Of a stretch of DNA of 64,000 nucleotides, positions 45,506 to 53,462 are shown piece after piece. The translations under genes and the position numbers were made by a program. The DNA lies in the NCBI GenBank assembly GCA_900315315.1, contig OMYT01000001.1, forward strand, positions 208,693-272,692. The letters run 5' to 3'. Under the pieces are notes generated by a model. The model made no database searches. It was not told where the DNA came from and was given only the letters and a program-made list of their open reading frames with translations. The stretch is from an uncultured Eubacteriales bacterium. GTDB taxonomy: Bacteria; Bacillota; Clostridia; Christensenellales; Aristaeellaceae. Numbering within the stretch: the stretch's first letter is position 1; each line of letters begins with the position of its first letter.

Positions 45506-46327
45506 ATGTCATACTGTTACGCAATCGCTTCAGGCAAAGGCGGCGTCGGAAAATCGACGATTACCGCCAATCTCGGCGCGGCGCTTTCCGCCCGCGGAAA
45601 AAAAGTCGTTCTTCTTGACGCGGACATCGGCCTGCGTTCCCTTGACGCGCTCCTTTCCCTTGAAAACAATATTGTTTACGATATCATCGACGTGGCGGAA
45701 AGGATCTGCGATCTCGATCAGGCCCTCTTCCCCTGTGAAGCGTATCCGAACCTGTTCCTGCTTCCGGCCGCCCAGTTCAGGCGTGCCAAAGCCCTCGAGC
45801 CAAAGGAACTTCGAAAGATCATCCTCGGCCTTCGCTACCGTTTTGACTATATCCTGATCGACTGCCCCGCCGGCATCGAACGGGGCCTGCGCAACGTGCT
45901 GAACGCCGGTGTGGACGAAATGATCCTGGTTGTCACCCCTGATGATGTTGCCGTCCGCAGCGCCGAACGGGCGCTTCAGGTCATAGACTCAAAGAATCTT
46001 CCCCGTCCCCGGCTCATCGTCAACCGTCTGGATGCCGATCTCATTCATACTGGTGAAATGATGTCCGCCCGCACAGTGTCCGAAGTCATGGATCTGACGC
46101 TTCTCGGCGAGATTCCCGAGGACAAAACTTTCTGCCGCGCCATGCTGCACCATTCCCTGCTCTATGCCTATCAGTGCGAAGCCCGCAACGCCGTCCAGCG
46201 CATCGCGAACCGTCTGACAGGCGTGGACGTTCCTTTCCCGGCAATCGGCCTGAAAAAAACAAATCATCCCTTGCTGAATCGCCTGCGCAGAAAACCCAGG
46301 GAGGTGATACCGCTTGACAATCATTGA
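45506..46327 (+). CDS. minD: MinD-type ATPase
   Basis: 273 residues with the deviant Walker A SGKGGVGKSTI, switch DADIGLRSLD (aspartate then leucine as in MinD) and DCPAGIERG. It localises division site inhibitors at the membrane. A short basic segment near the end (LLNRLRRKPRE) may be the membrane-targeting helix. No minC or minE gene is present here. I start at the ATG with AAAGGAGG upstream; the frame is open further into repeat C, but that part is not protein-like. Confidence 0.92.
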   Translation: MSYCYAIASGKGGVGKSTITANLGAALSARGKKVVLLDADIGLRSLDALLSLENNIVYDIIDVAERICDLDQALFPCEAYPNLFLLPAAQFRRAKALEPKELRKIILGLRYRFDYILIDCPAGIERGLRNVLNAGVDEMILVVTPDDVAVRSAERALQVIDSKNLPRPRLIVNRLDADLIHTGEMMSARTVSEVMDLTLLGEIPEDKTFCRAMLHHSLLYAYQCEARNAVQRIANRLTGVDVPFPAIGLKKTNHPLLNRLRRKPREVIPLDNH

Positions 46328-47537
46328 AAACCGGCGTTCCCGCGCCCATGTGGACGGCGTTCTGATCGCCCTGGTCTTTGCCATGTCGCTCTTCGGCATC
46401 GTGGCTGTCTGTGTGGCGACTTATTCTCCTTCTTCCTCTCCGGACGCTTCCTTCCTGAATCGTATCTTCGAATCCTCCTATGCCACCCGGCAGTGTCTTT
46501 TCCTGCTGGTGGCTCCTCTGGTTATCGGCGTCATCATGGCCTTTCCTTACGATCTGCTTCGCCGGCGCGCCGAGCTGTTTTACTGGGCTGCCTTCATTCT
46601 CCTTACCGTCACCACGGTTTTTAACCGCGCCACGGGCGTGAAGGCCTGGCTGGATACCCTGTGGGGATATACCATTCAGCCTTCCGAATTCGCCAAACTG
46701 GCTCTGATTCTGGTCATCGCCAAGAATATGGCCAGGGAAGAGGCGCCGATGGGCACCATGCGTTCCTTTGTCCGGCTCTTCCTGCTGGTCATGGTTCCCG
46801 GTGCCGTTATCCTTCTGCAGGGCGAAACCGGGTCCCTGCTGGTGATTATCTTCATGTTTGCCGTCATGATGTATTTCGGCAATGTTTCCCTGAAAACCCT
46901 CGGGATCCTGGCCACCATTGCCATTCTCGGCGTTCTCGCCCTTTACGGTTTCATGGTCGCCACCGGATCCACGGACTACCGCCTCGCGCGGATCGCCGGA
47001 TGGCTGAACCCGGAGCTGTATTCTTCTTCCGACGCCTATCAGCAGACCATGTCCAAGATGACGATCGGTTCCGGCGGACTCTATGGAAACGGTATGTTCC
47101 AGTCAGGCGCCATCTCCCAGCTTAACTACGTTCCCGCGGACTGGACGGATTTCATTTATTCCACCATCGGCGAAACCTGGGGCTTCGTCGGCTGCGTTGC
47201 GGTCCTCATCGGATATATCCTGATCCTGCTCCGGATGCTTTATCTCGCCTGGTTCACCCGGGACAAGTTCGGCCGCTTGGTCATTATCGGGGTCATGGGC
47301 ATGCTGCTCTTCCATGTGCTTGAAAACATCGCCATGACCCTCGGCCTGATGCCGATTACCGGTATCCCGCTTCCCTTCCTTTCCTACGGCGGTTCAAACA
47401 TGATGACCAATATGGGCGGCATCGGCCTGGTCCTGAACGTAACGCGGAACCGTTCCCTCTCCGCTGACGTCAATACGCCCCAGACCCTGTATAATCCCTA
47501 CCGCGTCCATAAACGCTTTAAAACAAAGTCAATATGA
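46314..47537 (+). CDS. rodA: SEDS glycosyltransferase RodA
   Basis: 407 residues with about ten membrane helices and SEDS signatures: IQPSEFAKLALIL, QGETGSLLV (for the usual QPDLG...), GNGMFQSG and GIPLPFLSYGG. It polymerises lipid II with PBP2 in elongation. The TTG start with GGAGG nine bases upstream overlaps minD by 14 bases. FtsW is the alternative, but the setting favours RodA. Confidence 0.93.
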   Translation: MTIIENRRSRAHVDGVLIALVFAMSLFGIVAVCVATYSPSSSPDASFLNRIFESSYATRQCLFLLVAPLVIGVIMAFPYDLLRRRAELFYWAAFILLTVTTVFNRATGVKAWLDTLWGYTIQPSEFAKLALILVIAKNMAREEAPMGTMRSFVRLFLLVMVPGAVILLQGETGSLLVIIFMFAVMMYFGNVSLKTLGILATIAILGVLALYGFMVATGSTDYRLARIAGWLNPELYSSSDAYQQTMSKMTIGSGGLYGNGMFQSGAISQLNYVPADWTDFIYSTIGETWGFVGCVAVLIGYILILLRMLYLAWFTRDKFGRLVIIGVMGMLLFHVLENIAMTLGLMPITGIPLPFLSYGGSNMMTNMGGIGLVLNVTRNRSLSADVNTPQTLYNPYRVHKRFKTKSI

Positions 47538-47556
47538 TCTCTTCTCCCACATGGTG

Positions 47557-47596
47557 GCCGAAGGGGTCAAGGGGCACTCGGAAATGAACCCTTGAA
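47557..47596 (+). repeat. Modular hairpin repeat, minimal copy D
   Basis: GGCCGAAGGGG, then arm TCAAGGG, loop containing CGGAAA, and arm CCCTTGA. The ribosome binding site AAGGAGG of the next gene starts directly after the 3' arm. It is the smallest member and defines the core. Confidence 0.65.
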
Positions 47597-47611
47597 AGGA
47601 GGCATCATCTT

Positions 47612-48610
47612 TTGAGCACTCTGTTCAATAAAGATTTCCTGGTTGAAGCCGAAGACTACTCCCAGGTAATGGATCATGACGTTCTTCCCTGGCTGAAAAA
47701 AAGGGAAGCCGTTGAAACAGTCCGGGGCAAAGGTGACATTCCGCTTTATGCCGTCTCCTACCGTGCGGAAAATCCGCTTGCCACCGTCGTCCTTGTTCAC
47801 GGCTTTACCGAAAATGCCTTCAAGTATTCCGAGCTGATCTTTTCCCTCCTTCACAATCGTTTTTCCGTCGTCGCCTATGATCAGCGCGGCCACGGCCGTT
47901 CCTGGCGCGCGGAAGGCATTTCCGATCCTTCGGTTACTTATGTAGACCGCTTTGAGGATTATGTCGACGATCTGAAAGCCGTCTGCGATCATTTTCTCCC
48001 GGCTATGCCCAGACCGTCCTTTGTCTTTGCCCATTCCATGGGCGGCGCCGTCGCCTCCCTCTTCCTGGAGAAGTATCCTGAAGTTTTTTCCGCCGCTGTT
48101 CTCTGCGCACCGATGATCGCCCCGCAGACCCGCGGCGTCCCGTTCCCTGTCGCCAATGCGCTCAGCGGCGTCGCTTCCGCTTTCGGAAGGGGTAAAAGAA
48201 ATCCGTTCTTTATGAAACCCTGGTCCGGGCCCGAGAATTTCGCAACCTCCTGTGCCACGGATCCGCGGCGCTTCGCCTGGTATGATTCTGTGAAAACCTC
48301 CACCAAAGCTTTCCACAACAGCGTCCCGTCTTACCGCTGGACGCATGAATCCCTCGCCGTGACCAAAAAGATCCTGGCGGAGGGCGCCCCGGAAAAGATC
48401 GCCTGTCCGGTGCTGCTTTTCACCGCCGAGCATGACCACAGCGTCGAACCCGGCCCGCAAAAAGCGTTCATCGACCGGGTCCCGGCCGGAAAGCATGTCT
48501 TTGTGAAGGACGCAAGGCATGAAATCTTCCGCTCCGTCAATAAAGTCTTCTTCCCCTGGTGGCACGAAGTGCTGTCATATTTTTCTCAATATGATACTCC
48601 AAGCAATTAA
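47612..48610 (+). CDS. Alpha/beta hydrolase, monoacylglycerol lipase/lysophospholipase type
   Basis: 332 residues: oxyanion motif VVLVHGFTENAFKYSEL, YDQRGHGRS, nucleophile serine in FAHSMGGA, an acidic residue in TAEHDHSV, and histidine in DARHEIF. These fit lysophospholipases and monoacylglycerol lipases, which act on single-chain lipids. It starts at TTG with GGAGG upstream. Its place at the end of the elongation operon suggests membrane-lipid turnover, as inference. Confidence 0.88.
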   Translation: MSTLFNKDFLVEAEDYSQVMDHDVLPWLKKREAVETVRGKGDIPLYAVSYRAENPLATVVLVHGFTENAFKYSELIFSLLHNRFSVVAYDQRGHGRSWRAEGISDPSVTYVDRFEDYVDDLKAVCDHFLPAMPRPSFVFAHSMGGAVASLFLEKYPEVFSAAVLCAPMIAPQTRGVPFPVANALSGVASAFGRGKRNPFFMKPWSGPENFATSCATDPRRFAWYDSVKTSTKAFHNSVPSYRWTHESLAVTKKILAEGAPEKIACPVLLFTAEHDHSVEPGPQKAFIDRVPAGKHVFVKDARHEIFRSVNKVFFPWWHEVLSYFSQYDTPSN

Positions 48611-48623
48611 CCTGAATGGATAT

Positions 48624-48799
48624 GCCCGAAGGTCCAGGGGTTCGACGCGCCCGGAAAACGAGCCGGTGTGCTCGTTTTCAGCAGAGAACGGGCGGCAGCC
48701 CCGGGCTTCGGAAAGCCCTGGTCCTGACGCATGCGGTGCGCTAGCCGGCACACCGGCCGCGGTGCGCGTGCGATTCCTTGCTCCCGCAGGAGCGAAATC
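48624..48799 (+). repeat. Modular hairpin repeat, copy E
   Basis: The most complete core: CCGAAGG, outer arms CCAGGG/CCCTGG, middle arms CGCCCG/CGGGCG, inner stem AAAACGAG/CTCGTTTT with loop CCGGTGTG. It is followed by GGTCCTG...GCGC and a CACCGGCCGCGG module ending in a GCTCC-CGCA-GGAGC hairpin. Long parts match copy C in another order. It fills the gap before the coiled-coil gene. Confidence 0.75.
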
Positions 48800-48821
48800 T
48801 TCTCTAAAGGAGCTGTTTTTA

Positions 48822-49178
48822 ATGAAAAGAAAAACAATTTTTCCTTTTCTTTTTTCCCTGATTATGCTGGCGGCCGTCCTCTTTCTGGTCTGGTATGTGC
48901 CCGCTGTCTCGGGCCGCGCATTTCAGCTTGAGGATCTGCAGAAATCCCTTGAAACCAGTCAGGGACGTGAGCGGAAACAGCAGTTTGAGTATGATAAAGT
49001 CGTTTCTGAAATTCCTGAAATTCAGGCCGAGCTGGATCTGATCCAGCCGCAGACCGATGCTGCGGAAAAGGAATTTTCCGAGCTGAAAGCCGAACGCAAA
49101 AAGCTCAAAAAAGAAAAAAAAGAACTGGAAAAGCAGCTTGGTCAGACTTCCGGTCAGGAGGATTCCGGCGATGATTAA
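48822..49178 (+). CDS. Bitopic coiled-coil protein 1
   Basis: 118 residues: short basic N-terminus, one membrane helix (7-29), then a continuous coiled coil (about 35-110) rich in Glu and Lys. AAAGGAG precedes the ATG. The plan is like FtsB/DivIC or FtsL, but it is longer and lacks recognisable motifs. It follows the mre-rodA operon and overlaps the next gene by eight bases, so the two products may form a pair. Confidence 0.6.
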   Translation: MKRKTIFPFLFSLIMLAAVLFLVWYVPAVSGRAFQLEDLQKSLETSQGRERKQQFEYDKVVSEIPEIQAELDLIQPQTDAAEKEFSELKAERKKLKKEKKELEKQLGQTSGQEDSGDD

Positions 49179-49497
49179 TAAGACTGTAAAACTTTTTTGC
49201 TGCGTTGCGCTTCTGGCGGCCCTGGCCTTGATCTTCGTCCTTTTCCTCCATTACCGGGATCTCGGCGTTCAGCTCCGTACTACGCAGACTCTTCTCTCGG
49301 AAAGCCGCAATGCATGGGAAACCACAGCCGCTGAAAAAGAAGCGCTCCAGGATCAGAAAGAAGCGCTTGAGAACGATCTGAAGGAAGCAAAGCTTTCCCT
49401 CTCGGAAGCGCAGGAAAAGGCAAAAAAAGCCAGGGAAGACATTGATTCCCTGACTTTGGAAATTGCGGATCTGAAGCTGAAGCTCCCGCAGCAGTGA
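49171..49497 (+). CDS. Bitopic coiled-coil protein 2
   Basis: 108 residues: membrane helix (5-27) followed by a coiled coil (about 35-105) ending LKLKLPQQ. GGAGG lies nine bases before the ATG, inside the end of the preceding gene. The same layout as its neighbour suggests a heteromeric partner; a link to division or elongation is inference from place only. Confidence 0.6.
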   Translation: MINKTVKLFCCVALLAALALIFVLFLHYRDLGVQLRTTQTLLSESRNAWETTAAEKEALQDQKEALENDLKEAKLSLSEAQEKAKKAREDIDSLTLEIADLKLKLPQQ

Positions 49498-49501
49498 CGT
49501 T

Positions 49502-50899
49502 TTACTCTTTCTCTCCGGTAATATCGCCCATCACTTTCTTCTCATCATAGGTGCACAGGATCACCGCGCCAAGCACGCAGAAGCATACCGCGACGATCGC
49601 GACAATCCGCAGCCCCACCGGCGAAGCGGTCAGATCGTTGCTGGTCAGATCCTGTGCCGCGCCGATCACGGCCAGGGAGGTAAACACCAGCATCGCGACG
49701 GACTGGCCGAACTTCATGGCAAAGGTACGCGCGGCGAAGAACATGCCTTCCCGCTTCTCTCCGGTCAGAACCGCATCCTGCTCCGCCACGTCTGCGACGA
49801 TCGCCTGCGGAATAATCCCCAGCAGCGCCATCGGGAAAGCGGCAATAATAACGATCAGCACGCCCGGAATGATCCCGGTCAGACCTGGAATAATGCCGAT
49901 CAGTGCCGTGATGACATAGGCGACTGCCAGGCCGATGAAGCCGATGATAACCAGCTTCTTCTTCCCGTGTTTTGCCACCAGTTTCGATACAAAGGGGTAG
50001 AAGCATGCGGAAAGGACCGTCATGCCTCCGAGGAACACCGTCGTATAGAACTCATCCAATTGCATGGAAACTTTCACAAAGAACGGCAAGCCCGTCTGGA
50101 ACAGCGTCAGTCCGATCCAGTATGCGATGTCGGACGCGGCAAAACGGCGGAAATTCCGGTTCTGGAAGGTTTTGGCCAGGCTGGCCATCGCGTTGCTCTC
50201 GCTGGGCTTCGCGTCAACAAAGTCCTTTTCCTTCAGCTTGAAGCACGGGATCAGCATGCATACCAGGGCTACTGCCGCCAGAACAATAAACAGAATCCGG
50301 TAGCTCCATGCATAGCTGACCGCCGACTGCAGGAACGATGCGAATACGAACGGCAGATAGGCAATCAGCGTCCCGAAGAAGAAGGTCAGCGAGATCGCCG
50401 TGGAGATATACATCCGGTCTTCCTGTGTCTTTCCGAATTCGGAAATCAGCGCGTTATACGGCGTGCAGTACATCGTCATGAACAGGTAGAACAGGATCAG
50501 GAATAAAAGAACCCATATAATGTTGATCGTGCTGATCGCTTCCACCGGCGCGAAGAATACCAGCACCGTCATCAGGGCAAAGGGAATGGCCGCTTTCTGC
50601 ATAAACGGAATCCGGCGGCCCTTCGGGTTCTTGCTCCTGTCGGACAGGGACGCGATCCAGGGATCCGTCACCGCGTCAAAAATCCGGCAGATGAAGGAAA
50701 TCAGGCCCAGCACTGTCAGGACCCCGAATATCACCAGCCCGGTCGGAATATAGAACTTGGCGCCTTTTTCCACAGAGGCCTGGGTCGGCAGATAGAAAGT
50801 AACCAGCCAGGTATTGATAATTCCGCCGAGGATGGACCATCCCAGCTGTCCGATCGCAAAGATCCACATTTCTTTTTTTGTCAGGCGTCTGGTTTGCAT
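49502..50899 (-). CDS. GPH-family sugar:cation symporter (MFS)
   Basis: 465 residues with twelve membrane helices and the family pattern DAVTDPWIASLSDRSKNPKGRRIPFM after helix 2, and a matching AEQDAVLTGEKREGMFFA near the second half. Members import glycosides, pentosides or hexuronides with Na+ or H+. Substrate unknown. It has its own promoter and converges with the coiled-coil gene, four bases away. Confidence 0.9.
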   Translation of the reverse strand: MQTRRLTKKEMWIFAIGQLGWSILGGIINTWLVTFYLPTQASVEKGAKFYIPTGLVIFGVLTVLGLISFICRIFDAVTDPWIASLSDRSKNPKGRRIPFMQKAAIPFALMTVLVFFAPVEAISTINIIWVLLFLILFYLFMTMYCTPYNALISEFGKTQEDRMYISTAISLTFFFGTLIAYLPFVFASFLQSAVSYAWSYRILFIVLAAVALVCMLIPCFKLKEKDFVDAKPSESNAMASLAKTFQNRNFRRFAASDIAYWIGLTLFQTGLPFFVKVSMQLDEFYTTVFLGGMTVLSACFYPFVSKLVAKHGKKKLVIIGFIGLAVAYVITALIGIIPGLTGIIPGVLIVIIAAFPMALLGIIPQAIVADVAEQDAVLTGEKREGMFFAARTFAMKFGQSVAMLVFTSLAVIGAAQDLTSNDLTASPVGLRIVAIVAVCFCVLGAVILCTYDEKKVMGDITGEKE

Positions 50900-50943
50900 G
50901 TTGTCTCTTCACTCTTTCTGTATTTAGTGGGGATGTTGTACAG

Positions 50944-50971
50944 ATTATACCATACAGCCTGTAAAAATCAA
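50944..50971 (-). promoter_or_regulatory. Promoter of the GPH symporter gene
   Basis: TTGATT (50966-50971), 16 bases, TATAAT (50944-50949) on the minus strand. Confidence 0.7.
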
Positions 50972-50984
50972 GAAAAAGAACTTC

Positions 50985-51013
50985 TTGACATCATTTCGCC
51001 TGCGTACTATAAT
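50985..51013 (+). promoter_or_regulatory. Consensus promoter of tRNA-Pro
   Basis: TTGACA (50985-50990), 17 bases, TATAAT (51008-51013): exact sigma-A consensus, as expected for a tRNA gene. Confidence 0.9.
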
Positions 51014-51038
51014 AGCAATGTTCGCAGCGATGCGGTAT

Positions 51039-51112
51039 CTGGGTGTGGCGCAGTTTGGTAGCGTGCTTGAATGGGGTTCAAGAGGCCGGAAGTTCGAATC
51101 TTCTCACCCAGA
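51039..51112 (+). tRNA. tRNA-Pro (anticodon GGG)
   Basis: 74 bases fold into a full cloverleaf: acceptor CTGGGTG/CACCCAG, D arm with TTTGGTAG, anticodon stem CTTGA/TCAAG with loop ATGGGGT (U33, anticodon GGG), T arm with TTCGAAT. The CCA end is not encoded. It has a consensus promoter and a terminator. The 3' side borders a decayed mobile region, a common integration target. Confidence 0.95.
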
Positions 51113-51116
51113 CTCA

Positions 51117-51154
51117 CCGGAAGCCTTATAAATCAAGGCTTCCTGGATTTTTTT
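51117..51154 (+). terminator. Terminator of tRNA-Pro
   Basis: CCGGAAGCCTT and AAGGCTTCCTGG form an 11-base stem followed by seven T. Confidence 0.9.
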
Positions 51155-51293
51155 ATGTCCGTTATATATAATAACTAATTGTTATAAATTGCGAAAAATT
51201 GGAATCTACTCCCACCACTACTCCCACCATTGTTTTTACATTTAGAAACCGGGCTGGCACTCTTGAACGCATATCAACAGTTTCAACTCAACC
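51155..51293. other. Intergenic stretch beside tRNA-Pro with a 12-base tandem repeat
   Basis: No gene is visible. It contains two copies of ACTACTCCCACC-like sequence (about 51210-51232) and AT-rich DNA. It may be the former junction of an integrated element, but no copy of the tRNA 3' end was found within the next 2 kb. Confidence 0.3.
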
Positions 51294-51326
51294 AAAAGAA
51301 AAACCGTCCGCAGAGGACGGTTGGCT
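51294..51326 (-). terminator. Terminator of the decayed element's minus-strand genes
   Basis: On the minus strand AACCGTCC and GGACGGTT form a stem followed by TTTCTTTT. Confidence 0.75.
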
Positions 51327-51340
51327 TATTCTTTAACACA

Positions 51341-51450
51341 TTAATTCATTCTTTCTTGAAGTTCTTCTTCTGCGTTATTACTCATTCGTATAACATCGTC
51401 ATGTTCTAACGCATATCCAAGCAGAGAAATTAAAGGTAATTCTTTGACTA
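51341..51450 (-). pseudogene. C-terminal fragment of an unidentified protein
   Basis: A reading frame different from that of the primase runs to a stop at 51341 and encodes about 36 protein-like residues (containing LLGYALEHDDVIRMSNNA and EEELQERMN). No start codon or ribosome binding site belongs to it. It looks like the tail of a gene joined to the truncated primase by a deletion. Identity unknown. Confidence 0.4.
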
Positions 51451-52590
51451 CTGCTGTGCGGGAAGATAGGCCAGCAGCAGGATGATCTGGTCCGCTCCGG
51501 AAGCGGCTTTGCTGAGCGTTTTCCCGCCCGCCATGATATCCTCCTGCGGCACGCCGCTGTCGATCAGCGCCTGTTTTGCCGCGGCCAGCTGGTCTTTTGC
51601 GTCCTGCAGCTGCAGGTCCAGAAACTCCATCATCGCTCCCACGGCCATCTGCCTGGATTCCTGCCAGTATATCCCGTTGTAGCGGAGCAGATCGGTGCTG
51701 TCCGTATAGCGCAGCTCATCGCCGTATTCCCGTGCGAGCACCTTGGCTTCGCCGATATCGGAATAATCCCCCGGCTTCAGGCTTTGGAATTCTGCCGTGT
51801 TGTATTCATCCGGCGGAATATAGTCGTCCTGTCTGCTGATTTTGTTTTCATACCAGCGGACGGCGCTGGCCCATATGCTGTCCAGTTCCTCAGTCTCCAG
51901 CGGTGGTTCGCATTTCACCGCTTCATCGTCAAAGATTTCCCTTGCCTTCTCCGTGTCCCCGTAGCGGGTGATGACCCTGCCCGCAAACCGTGACATGGTT
52001 TTGTTCCGTGTTCCTTCAATAATGATGTTTCCCTGCCGCTCCGGTTCTCTTTCCCCGTCCGCTGCTGTGATTTCGACCTCGCTGTCGATGGTCAGCCAGC
52101 CTTCGTGCCAGATCGCTTCCCCGGTGTCCGCTCCGAAGATAAACCGGGCGGCATCCAGGGCGTTGTCGTCGAAAAAGGGGTATTTGCGGTAAATCGCGTT
52201 TTTGAGTGCAGCATAATATGCTGCGTCCTTTGTTTCCTCGATCTCAAAGTAAACATGAAACTTCGGCCTGGGTGCCTTTCCGTTCTTTTTCTGCATATGG
52301 CTTCTGCTGAATGCAATGGCGTAACTCATGTCCGGCATCATTTCGTCAAGCTTTTCCGGTGTAATCCACTCAGCTTCGTTTTCCGTATGGTCGTTGTCGC
52401 AGTCCATCACAATGACGTTCGACCGGCGGAAGTTCTCTGTGCTCCGATAGTTGCCTTTGTATTCAGCGCATACATGGTCCGTCCTGACCGCTTCCCGCAG
52501 TTCTGCGGCGCTGCAGACTTCTTTCCGGTTCGGGTAAATGCAGTTTTTCGCATCGCCCGTCACATTGGCCGTCTGAAAAACAAGTCTCAT
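51448..52590 (-). pseudogene. Truncated phage/plasmid-type primase (helicase part missing)
   Basis: 380 residues. Residues 1-190 resemble the primase domain of P4/VirE-like proteins (VIVMDCDNDHTE with the metal-binding Asp, FHVYFEIEET, DAARFIFG). Residues about 195-250 resemble a PriCT-1 domain. From 275 the start of a D5 N-terminal domain is seen (LRYNGIYWQES), then the frame ends at 380. Full proteins reach about 700-800 residues with a superfamily 3 helicase, which is absent here. It is most likely a remnant of a prophage or integrative element next to tRNA-Pro. Confidence 0.7.
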
Positions 52591-52646
52591 TGCAGCGCCT
52601 CCTTCCGTTTTCTTCCCGGGTCTTTTTGAATCTTTGCCTGCCTCAT
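52587..52646 (-). CDS. 19-residue peptide coupled to the primase
   Basis: An ATG with AGGAG eight bases upstream opens a 19-codon frame, very basic, whose TGA overlaps the primase ATG (ATGA). Such an arrangement suggests translation coupling. The peptide matches nothing I know. Confidence 0.4.
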   Translation of the reverse strand: MRQAKIQKDPGRKRKEALQ

Positions 52647-52750
52647 GGGGCCTGCTCCTTTCTTTGTCGTAAGAAACGCAAAAAACGTTCTCCGCTTTCT
52701 TATGGACAGCCCCGAACCCGTTTTTCCGGTTGAAATGTAAATTTTGTCAC

Positions 52751-52785
52751 AAAAAAAAGAACCCGCTCTGTTCATTTGAGTGGGT
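52751..52785 (-). terminator. Terminator after the truncated exported protein
   Basis: On the minus strand ACCCACTC and GAGCGGGT form a stem with one wobble, followed by eight T. It lies between the exported-protein remnant and the primase. Confidence 0.75.
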
Positions 52786-52873
52786 AGGAATTGCAATTTT
52801 ATCTGTAATCTGAAGTGGTAAGACTTTTTAAACGCCAAACGTTGGCGCATAACTCAGTCGTTAGAGTCAAGCA

Positions 52874-53179
52874 CTATTTTGAAAACACCGGGGCAATTAT
52901 TCCAGCAACCGGTGAATTTTTTTGATCAGGCATTGTAAAGCCATAGAGATCCGGGGAGAGAAGGAAAATAACATTATCCCCTAAATCCTCTGTATCATAA
53001 TCCTCCTGAAAATCCTCTACGCTGAAGGAATAAGATTCGTCAGTTCCGTTATTTGCATACACGGTGACGGTGTAGTCATCATCCGCATACGCCGGCAAAC
53101 TCATCCCCGGCACCAGCCCGATGACCATCGCCAGCGCGAGCAGAACGCTTAACAGCTTCTTTCCTGTTTTCTGTTTCAT
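52874..53179 (-). CDS. Short exported protein, probably a truncated surface protein
   Basis: 101 residues: a clear signal peptide (1-32, with AMVIGLVPGMSLPAYA before the cut) and about 65 mature residues that include DYTVTVYANNG and FTMPDQK. FTMP-type segments occur in repeat modules of large clostridial surface proteins, so this seems to be their N-terminal end cut short. GGAGG eight bases before the ATG is intact. It lies in the decayed region next to the tRNA. Confidence 0.5.
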   Translation of the reverse strand: MKQKTGKKLLSVLLALAMVIGLVPGMSLPAYADDDYTVTVYANNGTDESYSFSVEDFQEDYDTEDLGDNVIFLLSPDLYGFTMPDQKNSPVAGIIAPVFSK

Positions 53180-53306
53180 TTATATTGCCTCCATATGATA
53201 TAAGGATTCCGGAAACAATATAACGCCGGTTACTTCAAAAACAATGGAAAACCTGGGATGTCACGAAGATGCTTCAGACCTTCGCCCGGATCTTACACCG
53301 CTGCCT

Positions 53307-53333
53307 TCGGGCGGCGTTTTTATTCGCATCGCG
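53307..53333 (+). terminator. Terminator-like hairpin without an obvious upstream gene
   Basis: GCTGCC and GGGCGGC pair with a short loop followed by five T on the plus strand. No intact plus-strand gene precedes it since tRNA-Pro, so it may be left from a deleted gene. Confidence 0.5.
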
Positions 53334-53347
53334 GGCTGAATCAAAGA

Positions 53348-53376
53348 TTGACATCCCGTTCATTCCGTAGTATATG
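53348..53376 (+). promoter_or_regulatory. Promoter of the six-helix membrane protein
   Basis: TTGACA (53348-53353), 17 bases, TATATG (53371-53376). Confidence 0.7.
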
Positions 53377-53462
53377 AAGATGTACCGGAACATATGAATG
53401 CGGGAGCTGGGAGACAGATAACAGCCGGTCGCCAAAAAAGATGTAAAGGAGAATGAGAAGAC

